A stretch of 57,179 bases of DNA from Embleya sp040605455 (GCF_040605455.1 NZ_JBEXCV010000046.1:1-57179); one strand, 5' to 3'. Shown: positions 20,165-28,340, counted from the first letter of the stretch. Numbers and translations: made by a program. The notes: generated by a model not told the origin, from the letters alone.

Positions 20165-21460
20165 TTGACAGACACTACGGGGCGATCCGACCCGCGCGTG
20201 CTCGTCCTCGCCGACGACCTCACCGGCGCCAACGCCACCGCGGTGCGCTTCGCCCGGCGCGGGATGCGCACGCTGGTCACCGGTGGGCCGCCCCGGGCCT
20301 GCGTCAGCGCGCCGGACGTGCTCGTGCTGGATCTGGCCACCCGTCAACTGCCTGCCGCGCAGGCCGCGCGCCGGGTGGTCGCGGGAGCCTCGGTCTTCCC
20401 GAACGCGCCGCTGGTGACCAAGCGGGTGGACAGCACGCTGCGCGGCAATCCGGGCGCGGAGACCGCGGCGCTGCTGCATGTGCTGGACGCCCGCCCGGGG
20501 CCGCCGGTGCGCGCGCTGGTGGTGCCGGCCCACCCCGAGGCGGGGCGTACCACCGAAGGCGGCATCCATCACGTGCACGGCGTGCCGATCGCGGACAGTG
20601 AGGTTGCCCGCGACCCGTTCTGCCCGGTGACGTCCTCGTGTGTGATCGAGGCGTTCGACGTGATCGACCGGCCGATCGTGCATGTCCCGCTCGACGTGGT
20701 GCGCGGTGACTCGTCCGGCCTGGCGCGGGCGCTGTGCGAGCCCGGAGCCCGGGTCCTGGTCTGCGACGCGGTCACCGAGGCGGATGTGGAAACGCTCGCG
20801 TCGGCCGCCGCGGCCGCCGCTCTCGGCGGCGAACTGCGCTGGCTGCCGGTGGATGCCGGCCCGTTCGGCGCGGCGCTGGTCGGTGCGTCGGGCGTGCTGC
20901 CCGCCGGGCCGCCGGTGCTCGGCGTCGCGGGCAGTCTGAGCCCGCTCAGCCGTGATCAGGTCGCCGAGACCCAGCGCCGACTGGGCGCGCGCTGGTTGGA
21001 CGTGGGCGATGCGCCCGACCCGGTCCGGGTCGCCGCCGACCTGGTGGCGCTGGCCCGCACCGGCGCGGCCCTGACCGGGATTCGCACCCGGATCCCGGAT
21101 CGCATCGACCCGGTGCGCGCCGCGCGGCTGCCGGTGCTGCTCGGCGAGGTGGTCAAACGTGCGTTGGCGGCCGCGCCGTTCGCGGGGGTGTACGCGACGG
21201 GCGGGGACATCGCGGGCGCGGTGTGCATCGCGCTCGGCGCGGACGGGCTCGCGGTGCAGACCGAGGTACAGCCGCTGGTGGTGGCCGGCCGGCTGGTCGG
21301 CGGGCCGCACGACGGGTTGCCGTTCGCGGCGAAGGGCGGCCTGGTCGGGGACGCGAACGCGGCGGTGGCGTGTGTGTTGCACCTGCGGATGAGTTCCACC
21401 GTCCAGGCGGCTTCGCCGACGGCAGTCACGGCTCGGGAGATCGATGATGGACGACGATAG
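20165..21460 (+). CDS. Four-carbon acid sugar kinase family protein (DtnK/OtnK type)
   Basis: The protein has 431 aa from a TTG start; no better in-frame start was found. The N-terminal VLVLADDLTGANATAVRFA, KRVDSTLRGNPGAE and the C-terminal GVYATGGDIAGAVCIALGA with PFAAKGGLVGDANA are typical of the kinases that phosphorylate D-threonate or erythronate. Its gene overlaps the PdxA2-like dehydrogenase gene by 17 bases. The two would act in series, phosphorylating then oxidising/decarboxylating a four-carbon acid sugar. Confidence 0.85.
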   Translation: MTDTTGRSDPRVLVLADDLTGANATAVRFARRGMRTLVTGGPPRACVSAPDVLVLDLATRQLPAAQAARRVVAGASVFPNAPLVTKRVDSTLRGNPGAETAALLHVLDARPGPPVRALVVPAHPEAGRTTEGGIHHVHGVPIADSEVARDPFCPVTSSCVIEAFDVIDRPIVHVPLDVVRGDSSGLARALCEPGARVLVCDAVTEADVETLASAAAAAALGGELRWLPVDAGPFGAALVGASGVLPAGPPVLGVAGSLSPLSRDQVAETQRRLGARWLDVGDAPDPVRVAADLVALARTGAALTGIRTRIPDRIDPVRAARLPVLLGEVVKRALAAAPFAGVYATGGDIAGAVCIALGADGLAVQTEVQPLVVAGRLVGGPHDGLPFAAKGGLVGDANAAVACVLHLRMSSTVQAASPTAVTAREIDDGRR

Positions 21461-22514
21461 GAACACGCTGCCCGTGGTGGGGCTGACCCTGGGCGACCCG
21501 GCCGGGGTCGGCCCGGAGATCGTCGCACGCACGCTCGTGGACCCGGGCCTGCGCGGCGACGTGCGGTGCGTCGCGGTGGGCGACGCGGCGGCGTTGCGCC
21601 GGGGCGCGGGGGTCTGCGGATTGGGCCTGACGGTGCGGGTGATCGACTCCCGGGAGGTGTCGCCGGACCCGGACCCGACGGTGGTCGACATCCTGGATAC
21701 CGCGACCGTCACCGACGAGGAGATCACCGAGGCGATGCCGTGGGGGCGCGTCGGTGTAGCGGCGGGCGCCGCCGCGCTCGCCGCGATCGAACTCGCGGTA
21801 CGCGCCGCCGAGAGCGGTCTCGTCGATGCGATCGCGACCGCCCCGATCAACAAGGAGTCGATCTGGGCCGCGGGTGCGGGGCAACTCGGACACACCGAGT
21901 TGCTCGGCGAACTCACCGGCGCCGCGCACCCCGACACGATGTTCGTGGTCGGCGGCCTGAAGATCTTCTTCACCACCCGGCACGTGTCGCTGCGCAAAGC
22001 ACTGGACCTGCTCACCGCGGAGCGGGTGGACGCGGCGATCGAGGCCGCCTACCGGGCGCTGCGGGTGTTCGGCGACGACGAGGCGCCGGTGCTCGCGGTC
22101 GCGGCGGTCAATCCGCACGGCGGCGAGGGCGGGGCCTTCGGCGACGAGGAGACCGCGGTGCTGGGACCTGCGGTCGAGCGGGCGCGGGCGCGTGGGTTGG
22201 ACGTGGTCGGGCCGATTCCCGCCGACGCGGTCTTTCATCAGGGGCTGCGGGGGCGCTACGCGGGGGTGTTGTCGCACTTCCACGATCAGGGGCACATCGC
22301 GGCGAAGACGTTCGACTTCGACGGGACCGTCTCGGTGACGGTCGGGCTGCCGATCCTGCGCACGTCGGTGGACCACGGGACGGCGTTCGACATCGCGGGG
22401 ACGGGGGCGGCCGAATACGCGTCGATGCGTGAGGCGGTTCGGACCGCCGTGCGGTATGTGCCCGTGCGGGCGCGGGTTCGGGCTGCGTGGGCTCACGCGC
22501 CGGGTGGGCTGTGA
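21444..22514 (+). CDS. PdxA-family dehydrogenase (four-carbon acid sugar phosphate dehydrogenase)
   Basis: The protein has 356 aa. PdxA signatures are GLTLGDPAGVGPEIVAR, TAPINKESI, and three metal-binding His regions: GQLGHTELL, VNPHGGEGG and SHFHDQGHIA. Because the gene overlaps a four-carbon acid-sugar kinase, it is more likely a D-threonate/erythronate 4-phosphate dehydrogenase (PdxA2) than the vitamin B6 enzyme. ATG at 21447 is an equal start candidate. The 9.2-kb element inserted about 100 bases beyond its stop. Confidence 0.85.
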   Translation: MMDDDRNTLPVVGLTLGDPAGVGPEIVARTLVDPGLRGDVRCVAVGDAAALRRGAGVCGLGLTVRVIDSREVSPDPDPTVVDILDTATVTDEEITEAMPWGRVGVAAGAAALAAIELAVRAAESGLVDAIATAPINKESIWAAGAGQLGHTELLGELTGAAHPDTMFVVGGLKIFFTTRHVSLRKALDLLTAERVDAAIEAAYRALRVFGDDEAPVLAVAAVNPHGGEGGAFGDEETAVLGPAVERARARGLDVVGPIPADAVFHQGLRGRYAGVLSHFHDQGHIAAKTFDFDGTVSVTVGLPILRTSVDHGTAFDIAGTGAAEYASMREAVRTAVRYVPVRARVRAAWAHAPGGL

Positions 22515-22518
22515 GGGT

Positions 22519-22617
22519 GGGCTGGAGTGCGGGTGTCCTCAAGCGCCGGACGGGCTGGAGTGCGGGTGTCCTCAAGCGCCGGACGGGCTGGAGTGCGGGT
22601 GTCCTCAAGCGCCGGAC
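22519..22617. repeat. Three exact tandem copies of a 33-bp GC-rich repeat
   Basis: Units at 22519-22551, 22552-22584 and 22585-22617 are identical and end in GCGCCGGAC. The unit contains the short intergenic sequence GCGCCGGACGGGCTG, of a type that I recall as dispersed in Streptomyces genomes. More degenerate copies appear at about 31885-31975, on the far side of the integrated element. The third copy is cut by the element at its GGAC. Confidence 0.9.
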
Positions 22618-22640
22618 CGAATGAGAGTGACTAAACAAAG
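22604..22640. other. Predicted attL
   Basis: The host half-site is AAGCGCC, the shared core is GGAC at 22614-22617, and the element arm CGAATGAGAGTGACTA follows. The arm is inversely repeated at the right end (ACCGAACGAGAGTCACTA when read on the minus strand), with 16 of 18 bases matching. Confidence 0.75.
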
Positions 22641-22654
22641 ATCGGGCTGAAAGA

Positions 22655-22686
22655 GCCCCGCCCGGCATGGGGTGGCCGGACGGGGC
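22655..22686 (-). terminator. Terminator for the leftmost element operon
   Basis: Arms GCCCCGCCCGGC and GCCGGACGGGGC (11 of 12 Watson-Crick) lie 12 bases beyond the stop codon of the minus-strand gene ending at 22698. Confidence 0.6.
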
Positions 22687-22697
22687 AGGGGTTGTGG

Positions 22698-22901
22698 TCA
22701 GGCAGTGCAGGGGTCGCACGGACTGAGCGTGACCGGCGCGTCCGTAAGGGGCGGGAACGTGCTGACGTGGTCGGGGCACGCGAAGACCGTTCCGCCGGCG
22801 AGACCGCGCGGCGAGTCGACCAGGGCGACGACTACGCAACCATGGCGGAAGTCGTGGCAGCGTGCGCAGTAGCGGTAGGCCGGGGGGCGCAGGAGCGTCA
22901 C
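22698..22901 (-). CDS. Small Cys-rich protein of the integrated element
   Basis: The protein has 67 aa from a GTG start that overlaps the upstream stop (GTGA). Cysteines are paired as YCARC near residue 12 and as FACPDH and CDPC later, suggesting a zinc-binding fold. The family is unknown to me beyond being a type often seen in actinomycete integrative elements. It is co-transcribed with the 129-aa gene. Confidence 0.65.
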   Translation of the reverse strand: MTLLRPPAYRYCARCHDFRHGCVVVALVDSPRGLAGGTVFACPDHVSTFPPLTDAPVTLSPCDPCTA

Positions 22902-23287
22902 GCCATTACCCCCGCCGCGCGTGCCGCAACGGTCCAGTCATGGACGGGTCGGCGCGTCGCTTCGGTGAGTTCGGCGAGTCGGGCTTGCTGCTGCCGCTGT
23001 TGTTCGGCCGCTTCCGCTTCGGCGCTCTGCCGGCGCCACTCGGCGAGTTCTTCGGGGGTCATCAGGTACGGCCGGACGACCGCTGCCGAGTCCTCAAGGG
23101 GCGGGTCGTCGTCGGCGGGGGTGGGCGGTACGAAGTCGCGCCACACGGACCGGCGCGGGGTCGGCTTCGGCTTGCGGGGCTCGAACCGGCGCGGGGTTCG
23201 CTCGGCGCGGATGCCGTGCTTGCCGCGGGGTGTGGGGGTGAGGAGTCGCAGCACCCATGCGAGCGCGCGGGCAATAAGCTCTGTCAT
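22898..23287 (-). CDS. Hypothetical protein of the integrated element
   Basis: The protein has 129 aa. It has an N-terminal hydrophobic/basic helix (LIARALAWVLRLL), a basic Arg/Pro/Lys-rich stretch, then an acidic and Gln-rich helical part (TPEELAEWRRQSAEAEAAEQ). CAGGAGAG precedes the ATG. It is divergent from the GntR gene and shares the repeat-rich promoter region with it. The function is unknown. Confidence 0.65.
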   Translation of the reverse strand: MTELIARALAWVLRLLTPTPRGKHGIRAERTPRRFEPRKPKPTPRRSVWRDFVPPTPADDDPPLEDSAAVVRPYLMTPEELAEWRRQSAEAEAAEQQRQQQARLAELTEATRRPVHDWTVAARAAGVMA

Positions 23288-23371
23288 GTCTCAGCTCTCC
23301 TGAAGCTTGAGGCCACTCCCGGGACCGTTGGCGCGGTCGCCGGGGCTTTCCATCTCCGAATGTACGCCCTG

Positions 23372-23407
23372 TGGACTGCTCTGGACTAGCTTGGACTGGA
23401 CTGGACT
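23372..23407. promoter_or_regulatory. Five phased TGGACT direct repeats, likely operator
   Basis: TGGACT occurs at 23372, 23382, 23392, 23397 and 23402, spaced 10, 10, 5 and 5 bases, between the divergent 129-aa gene and the GntR gene. Phasing at a helical turn and half-turn suggests cooperative binding, most simply by the adjacent GntR protein. A TTATAT -10-like box follows at 23411. Confidence 0.6.
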
Positions 23408-23448
23408 GACGTTATATGTGGGCATGGGGCGTTGACTACGATTCGCGC

Positions 23449-23712
23449 ATGCCCATTGATCGCGATGACCCCGCGTGGCCGTACGAGCAGGTCGTGGCTG
23501 GACTGCTGGCCGCGATCAAGGCCGGAACCCTGGCTGCCGGGGCAAAGCTGCCGCCCGAACGTGTACTTGCCGAGGAGTACGGCGTGGCTCGGGTAACGGT
23601 CGGTCGCGCCCTTGACGAGTTGACGAAGCGGGGCGTAATCGAGACTCGCCCCCGCCGCGGGACCTATGTCACACAGGCTGGCCAGGGCATCGAGGCCGAC
23701 GCCTCGGAGTAG
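23449..23712 (+). CDS. Short GntR-type transcriptional regulator
   Basis: The protein has 87 aa from ATG at 23449 (ATG at 23416 gives 98 aa). It is almost only the winged-helix domain: PYEQVVAGLLAAIKAG, KLPPERVLAEEYGVARVTVG, RALDELTKRGVIETRPRRG. It lacks the effector-binding domain of full GntR proteins, like the short KorSA-type repressors of actinomycete integrative elements. Neither start has a good ribosome site, so a leaderless or near-leaderless mRNA is possible. It probably controls its own divergent promoter region. Confidence 0.85.
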   Translation: MPIDRDDPAWPYEQVVAGLLAAIKAGTLAAGAKLPPERVLAEEYGVARVTVGRALDELTKRGVIETRPRRGTYVTQAGQGIEADASE

Positions 23713-23782
23713 GTGCAGGGATTCCGATGCCCCGCCCGGCCGCAAGCAGTCACGAACGGACGGGGCATCTCGGCATCTCGGT

Positions 23783-24913
23783 TCAGTCGATGGTGCCGGT
23801 CCATCCGCCGCGCTTCAGGTGGCAAACGCCGTCGGGGGTGATTCGGACGTGCGCGCCGTAGAGCGGCAACCGACCCTCGACGTTCAGCCGTAGTCGGATA
23901 CGTTCGAGCAGCTTCCAGAGTCGGCGGGGTCCGCCTTCGTGAACGATGGGTGCCGCAAACCGATGGGCGGTTGCTCTCGCCCACGATCCATCCGGGTGGA
24001 CGAGTACCGCGGAGCGCGTGTCACCTTCATGCCGGTAGTCGAGTTCCACGCCGGGCACTTCGACTTCAAGCATCGACCGGACTTCCCACGCTTCGGCAAT
24101 ATCCATCACCGGGAAGCGACCCGCTGTGACGTGCAATCCACCCGCTACCCACGCGAGCGTCACCAGGTCGGCGAGTCCCGGCGGGTAGTCGTCGCCGTGC
24201 CGAGTCGTCATGAAGCCGGCCCAGTCGCGTTCGATGCGGCCGGTCGCCCCGCCGTCCGGGTCCTTCCATGCGGTCAGAATCAGTGACGTGTTCGCAATCG
24301 TGGTCACGAGTCGTCCGCCGGGGCGCAGTGCGGCGAGCCACGATGCGGGAACGGGGCGAACGGCGACGGTCGCAATGATTCGGTCGTACGTGCCCTGAAG
24401 GGGTCCGGTCGCGTCGACTGTTTCGAACGTCGGGTGCATGTCCATCGCTGCGAGTCGTTCGCGCGCGGCTTCGGTCAGATAGGGGTCGACGTCGACACTC
24501 GTCACGTGCTCGGCGCCGAGTCGACGGCAGGCATAGGCCGTGAGCCCCCCGGCCCCGGTCCCGACGTCCAAGAGGTCGACCCCCGCGGTCAACCGCCCAT
24601 GGCGAAGCATTTGCACCACCAAACCGGGCATTGTCGCCGAGGACGTCGCACGACCGATCGGGCGGTCGTCCGGCGCGGCGTGGTCGGCGTGCAAGGGACC
24701 GACCCGGGTTACCAACGACGTGTCGCTGTATGCGGCCGTTGCCCACACTTCCGGGTCCGCCGCACCGTCGCGCACCTGCCAACCCGAGTCGGCCCGTTCC
24801 CACCACTTCGGTACGAGCGCATGCCGGGCGGTGTGTGCGACAGGCTCGCGCCATCGTGACACGGGATCCGTGATGTCCTCGGCGAGTCGGGCGGCATGTC
24901 TTTCCCAGTCCAT
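23783..24913 (-). CDS. PIMT-like SAM-dependent methyltransferase (RiPP-associated type)
   Basis: The protein has 376 aa. Its N-terminal region (about residues 20-90: RHALVPKWWE, AAYSDTSLVTRV) and the SAM fold (DLLDVGTGAGGLTAYACRRLGA, SVDVDPYLTEAARERL) match the protein-L-isoaspartate methyltransferase-like proteins linked to ATP-grasp RiPP clusters. No ATP-grasp gene is present here. The ATG starts 12 bases after the radical SAM stop, so the two form an operon. A role in methylating a carboxylate or isoaspartate in a peptide is inference. Confidence 0.7.
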   Translation of the reverse strand: MDWERHAARLAEDITDPVSRWREPVAHTARHALVPKWWERADSGWQVRDGAADPEVWATAAYSDTSLVTRVGPLHADHAAPDDRPIGRATSSATMPGLVVQMLRHGRLTAGVDLLDVGTGAGGLTAYACRRLGAEHVTSVDVDPYLTEAARERLAAMDMHPTFETVDATGPLQGTYDRIIATVAVRPVPASWLAALRPGGRLVTTIANTSLILTAWKDPDGGATGRIERDWAGFMTTRHGDDYPPGLADLVTLAWVAGGLHVTAGRFPVMDIAEAWEVRSMLEVEVPGVELDYRHEGDTRSAVLVHPDGSWARATAHRFAAPIVHEGGPRRLWKLLERIRLRLNVEGRLPLYGAHVRITPDGVCHLKRGGWTGTID

Positions 24914-24924
24914 GACCGGCCTTT

Positions 24925-25779
24925 CTATTCGTCGTACTTCGGGGTGCACGCTTCCTGCCGTGACGGGTCACAGTCGTTGCTGTCGTCGGGCTGACACGGC
25001 ACAACCGCCCGAACGGGAATCCGCTCGACTGCCGCAAACCATTCCGGGCTGCCCACGATGTCGGCGAGCCGGTGATCCCGGACGTTGAGAACCGGCATGA
25101 ACCGGCTGAGCACGCACAGGCTCAGACTGCCGTCCGGGAGCACCGCCGCGCGCCGGTCGCCACACCGGCCGCATAGCTCGGTCACGCTGGGAGTCGCGGA
25201 GGTCTCGGCTGCCCGCCCGACCGCGCGTACTCGGTCGGTCTGAATGCGGCGCACACCCATACCGACCAGCTCGGCGCGCGCCTCCTTGATGCGCTGCCCC
25301 GGCAGGATGTCAACGATCCCCGCCCGAAGCGGAATGCCCCGGCGCACGACCTCGGCAATGTTTGCCCGAGTCCGCTGGTAACTGCCTGGCCTTGTGGTGA
25401 TCGTGTCGTGCTCCGCGGGGTCGTCGCTGTAGTAGGACGTGGCGAGCGAGACCCTGGGGCGCTCGAACACCGCCCATGCGAGGGGCAGCACCTTGTACAG
25501 GTTGCTGTAGACCTCCACCTGTCGACCGAGGGAGAGCGCCAAGTCGACCAGCTCGCGCCAGTGCGGGTAGATGGTCGGCTCCCCGCCGATGAGCTGAATC
25601 CGTTCGATGCCGAGCGCCGCGGCATCCGTGATGAGCATCCGCCAATCGGCAAGCGTCATCACACCGTGCGTGCCTTGTGGGGATGACGACGAAAGGCAGT
25701 GGGTACAGGCGAGTTGACAGCCTGCCGTCACTTCGAGTTCGAGGAAGTCCAGCCCCACGGGCTTGAGTGCGGTTGTCAT
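24925..25779 (-). CDS. Radical SAM protein with SPASM-like C-terminus
   Basis: The protein has 284 aa. The cluster motif is C21-x3-C25-x2-C28 (TAGCQLACTHC), followed by RIQLIGGEPTIYPHW. At least six further cysteines lie in the last 90 residues (ELCGRCGDR, LSLCVLS, VPCQPDDSNDCDPS, EACTPKYDE), suggesting auxiliary iron-sulfur binding as in peptide-modifying SPASM/twitch enzymes. It sits between two small Cys-containing genes and a PIMT-like methyltransferase. The substrate is unknown; peptide modification is inferred from architecture and context. Confidence 0.78.
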   Translation of the reverse strand: MTTALKPVGLDFLELEVTAGCQLACTHCLSSSSPQGTHGVMTLADWRMLITDAAALGIERIQLIGGEPTIYPHWRELVDLALSLGRQVEVYSNLYKVLPLAWAVFERPRVSLATSYYSDDPAEHDTITTRPGSYQRTRANIAEVVRRGIPLRAGIVDILPGQRIKEARAELVGMGVRRIQTDRVRAVGRAAETSATPSVTELCGRCGDRRAAVLPDGSLSLCVLSRFMPVLNVRDHRLADIVGSPEWFAAVERIPVRAVVPCQPDDSNDCDPSRQEACTPKYDE

Positions 25780-25805
25780 GTGCTTTCACGCTCCCTGTCG
25801 GATCG

Positions 25806-25931
25806 CTAGATACCGGTTACTTCGGTGACCCGGTCGCACTTGATGCACACCATCATTCGGGTCCCGCAGATCGTTGGCCCCTTCTGCGCCGGCGTGCACT
25901 TCCCGGGCGGGCAGGGGGGTTTCTCGCTCAA
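25806..25931 (-). CDS. 41-residue Cys-rich small protein, possible RiPP precursor or zinc ribbon
   Basis: A TTG start with AAGGA 8 bases upstream gives 41 aa: CPPGKC near the N-terminus, TICGT in the middle and VCIKCDRV near the C-terminus. Two C-x2/4-C pairs would suit a small zinc ribbon, but the size and position directly before the radical SAM gene also allow a modified peptide. It ends 26 bases before the radical SAM start. Confidence 0.5.
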   Translation of the reverse strand: MSEKPPCPPGKCTPAQKGPTICGTRMMVCIKCDRVTEVTGI

Positions 25932-26053
25932 GTGCCCATTCCTTAGATCGGGTGGTGCCCGCCGCGCCGAGCTGCGGGGGTGACCAGCTCGGCGCGGCGG
26001 GATCGGGCGCCCTGGTGTCGGACTCGGGCAAGGAGAGGACGACACCAGGACAG

Positions 26054-26296
26054 CTACGGGAGTGCTCGCGGCGGCTTGCAGGGGTCCGGGAATCGGCATC
26101 CCGGCGAGCACTTACACGGCGGGTTCGGGGACATGTGTCCGTCGCCGAACGGCCACGATGCCAACGTGCCTGCGAACAGTTCGGGCGGCTTCACCATGCG
26201 GGTTCCGGCCCGGTCAACGCGGTAGACCGCAAGCCACATCCGGCCATCGGCGGCGGGAAGCTTTGGGCTTCGGTTGTCCTGCGTCGGGTCTCGCAT
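26054..26296 (-). CDS. 80-residue protein with Cys-rich tail, upstream of the radical SAM gene
   Basis: The ATG at 26296 has GAGGAG about 10 bases upstream. The body (MWLAVYRVDRAGTRMVKPPE) looks like genuine protein, and the C-terminal 20 residues carry four cysteines (CKCSPGCRFPDPC) among prolines. It is first in the minus-strand run that leads to the 41-aa ORF, radical SAM and methyltransferase genes. A precursor-peptide role is possible; the function is unknown. Confidence 0.55.
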   Translation of the reverse strand: MRDPTQDNRSPKLPAADGRMWLAVYRVDRAGTRMVKPPELFAGTLASWPFGDGHMSPNPPCKCSPGCRFPDPCKPPRALP

Positions 26297-26417
26297 TTCG
26301 ACTGCGCTCCTCACACTTCGCGCGCTTCACTGCTGTGTGTAAACCGATCGTGACGCGGCGCCGGACCACTCGGGAGTGAGCGCCCGTCCCGGATTTTGAT
26401 GGGAAAGAGGTACCGGC

Positions 26418-27239
26418 GTGCGATTCGAAGCGGCCCCCGATGGCGCGAAACGGTTGCATCGGTTCGGGCTTGCGATCAGGGCGCAGCGCGAGCGAAAGGG
26501 CTTAACGCTTGCCGACATGGCAGCCGCGTGCGGGTACTCGACGTCGGCATGGTCGCGGTACGAGAACGGAAGCCCGATCCCACCCGAGCTGCCCGCGAAG
26601 CTCGACGAAGTCATGGGCACACAAGGGATGTTCGCGGTGCTGTGGGACGTGATCAAAGACGAGATGTGGCCGGACCGGTATCGCGACTACATGCGGCTCG
26701 AAGACGGGGCACGGGAGATTGGCGAGTACGCCCCGTACGTCATCCCAGGACTGTTACAGACACCTGCGTACGCTCGCGCGCTGTTCGAAGCAGTGAACCC
26801 CGACGCGACACCCGAAGCCATTGAATCCATGGTTGATCTGCGCATGAGTCGACAGATTCGGTTGCGCAGCGCTGACCCGCCCTACGTCTCTGCCGTACTT
26901 GACGAAGCGGTCATCCGGCGCGCGGTGGGTGGGCCGGCCGTTCTGTGCGAACAGCTCGAAGCCCTCTTGCCGCTGCTGGACACGTCTCGCACGCTGCTGC
27001 GAGTTGCCCCGCTTGCCCGTGGTGCCCATGCAGCCCTCGGCGCCCCACTGATCTTGCTAGGTCTGGCCGATGGTGGACAGGCCGCCTACCAAGAAGGGCT
27101 GGTAAATGGGCAACTCGTCGAAGACCCGGATGCTGTGCGAGCGCGCCGGCGGTCCTACGATCGAGTTAGTGCCGACGCGCTGACGCCGGGTGAATCGGCA
27201 GCCCTGATCACGGCGGTCATCAAGGAGTGCAAGTCATGA
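26418..27239 (+). CDS. XRE-family regulator with DUF5753 domain
   Basis: The protein has 273 aa from GTG with GAGG upstream. The N-terminal helix-turn-helix (AIRAQRERKGLTLADMAAAC, YSTSAWSRYENG) is followed by the DUF5753 region starting near EYAPYVIPGLLQTPAYARAL. Such proteins pair with DUF397 proteins in actinomycetes (whiJ-like loci) and act in developmental or element control. It overlaps the DUF397 start by 4 bases (ATGA). Confidence 0.88.
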   Translation: MRFEAAPDGAKRLHRFGLAIRAQRERKGLTLADMAAACGYSTSAWSRYENGSPIPPELPAKLDEVMGTQGMFAVLWDVIKDEMWPDRYRDYMRLEDGAREIGEYAPYVIPGLLQTPAYARALFEAVNPDATPEAIESMVDLRMSRQIRLRSADPPYVSAVLDEAVIRRAVGGPAVLCEQLEALLPLLDTSRTLLRVAPLARGAHAALGAPLILLGLADGGQAAYQEGLVNGQLVEDPDAVRARRRSYDRVSADALTPGESAALITAVIKECKS

Positions 27240-27433
27240 CCCAAACCCCTCAACTCGACCAAGCTGCCTGGCGCAAGTCGAGTTACAGCAACGGGGATGG
27301 CGGCGCCTGCGTAGAGGTGGCTGACGGCTTCGCGGTCGTCCCGGTCCGTGACTCGAAGGACCCGAGCGTCGGTCACCTGACGGTCGTCCCCGCGTCCTGG
27401 TCGGCGCTGCTGTCCACGCTGCGCACGGTCTGA
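27236..27433 (+). CDS. DUF397 family protein
   Basis: The protein has 65 aa with the family signature AWRKSSYSNGDGGACVEVA, then VPVRDSKDP and a C-terminal SWSALLSTL. DUF397 proteins are the small partners of XRE/DUF5753 regulators, probably acting as an antagonist pair. The ATGA overlap with the regulator gene shows coupling. Confidence 0.9.
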   Translation: MTQTPQLDQAAWRKSSYSNGDGGACVEVADGFAVVPVRDSKDPSVGHLTVVPASWSALLSTLRTV

Positions 27434-27527
27434 AGCACTCCGCGCGACCCCCGGCCATGCTCGGACCGCCGGGAGTCGCCCCGCTCTGTGAACTCCCTTG
27501 CAGCGCCAGGTAGTTCGGCAACGTGAA

Positions 27528-27570
27528 AATGCCCCGACTCGCCAGCGGGTAGCCAACGAGTCGGGGCATT
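27528..27570 (+). terminator. Terminator after the XRE/DUF397 pair
   Basis: A perfect 14-bp stem (AATGCCCCGACTCG / CGAGTCGGGGCATT) with a 15-base loop is followed by GTTG. Confidence 0.7.
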
Positions 27571-27631
27571 GTTGCGAGCATCGACAGTTGCAGAAGCCCA
27601 CCAAAACGCCGCAATGAGCCGTGCTGAAGTT

Positions 27632-27670
27632 CCCTCTCCCTGCCGCCGGAAGTAGGCCGGGGGAGGGGGT
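27632..27670 (-). terminator. Possible terminator for the HNH operon
   Basis: A GC-rich imperfect inverted repeat (CCCTCTCCC ... GGGGGAGGG) lies 20 bases beyond the HNH stop codon on the minus strand. Confidence 0.4.
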
Positions 27671-27689
27671 CACCCCCTGGGCAGCGCGC

Positions 27690-28076
27690 TCAGCTCTGGC
27701 CGGACTCGCGCCGAGAGCGATGCTCGGCAGCCCAACCGCCGGGCTGATGACGCGCGGTCTCTCGGTTGTGGCAGCGCACGCACAGCGGACGCAGACGCTC
27801 GGGCGCGTCGGGATCGGCCACGCCCTGGTCGACCAGGACACGGCGACTGAGCGGGAAGTGGTCGGCGACCGTCGCGGCAGCCGAGCACAACGCACACCAC
27901 GGGTTCGCGTACAGGTAGGCACGGCGCAACCGCTTCCACCTGGTCGACGCGTACCTGTCATCCGAGGTCGGCGCGCGAAGCTTCTCGGCTTCCCGCTTGT
28001 GCTTCGGACACTGACCGCCCGAGGTCAGCTCGGGACAGCCCGGGATCGGGCAAGGGGGGCGGGGTCGTCTGGGCAT
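27690..28076 (-). CDS. HNH endonuclease-like protein
   Basis: The protein has 128 aa. An N-terminal zinc-binding pair (CPIPGCPEL, GQCPKHKRE) is followed by RYASTRWKRLRRAYLYANPWCALC, the catalytic ADHFPLSRR and the closing RPLCVRCHNRETAR. This is the layout of phage-type HNH proteins that sit next to terminase genes; no terminase is found here. It is last of a five-gene minus-strand run in the element. In phages these nick or cut DNA during packaging. Confidence 0.8.
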   Translation of the reverse strand: MPRRPRPPCPIPGCPELTSGGQCPKHKREAEKLRAPTSDDRYASTRWKRLRRAYLYANPWCALCSAAATVADHFPLSRRVLVDQGVADPDAPERLRPLCVRCHNRETARHQPGGWAAEHRSRRESGQS

Positions 28077-28130
28077 GGGGGTCCTTTCCCGGGCCGGGGG
28101 ACAGTCGTGAATCCCCCGGGCCCGTAGTTG

Positions 28131-28340
28131 TCAGATGGCGCCTGTACGGGCCTTACATGCCTTCACAGCGGCCGAGTAGCACGGCACGCAGAACGACCGC
28201 CGGTAGCCGGGCATGTCCGGGCGGGATACGCCACGCGAGACCAGCTCGCGCCGTGTCAACGGCCAGTGCGCCGACACGTCCGCCCCTTGCCCGCAGACCG
28301 AACAGAACGGACTGACATGCCTACTCGTGTCCTGAAGCAT
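28131..28340 (-). CDS. Small zinc-binding protein of the element
   Basis: The protein has 69 aa with C-x2-C pairs (FCSVCGQGADV, SFCVPCYSAAV), so probably one zinc site. AAGGGGG precedes the ATG. It overlaps the upstream gene by 20 bases. The function is unknown; the middle part (HWPLTRRELVSRGVSRPDMP) recalls HNH-neighbouring phage proteins. Confidence 0.6.
   Translation of the reverse strand: MLQDTSRHVSPFCSVCGQGADVSAHWPLTRRELVSRGVSRPDMPGYRRSFCVPCYSAAVKACKARTGAI

Noticed and set aside
22519..22617. Possible CRISPR array
   Set aside because: The three 33-bp units are directly adjacent with no spacers, and no cas genes are in the window.
22429..22650. Open frame encoding three copies of a LECGCPQAPDG repeat peptide
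   Set aside because: It is only the translation of the 33-bp intergenic tandem repeat (33 is divisible by 3, so the frame stays open). There is no ribosome site, and it overlaps the pdxA2 gene end.
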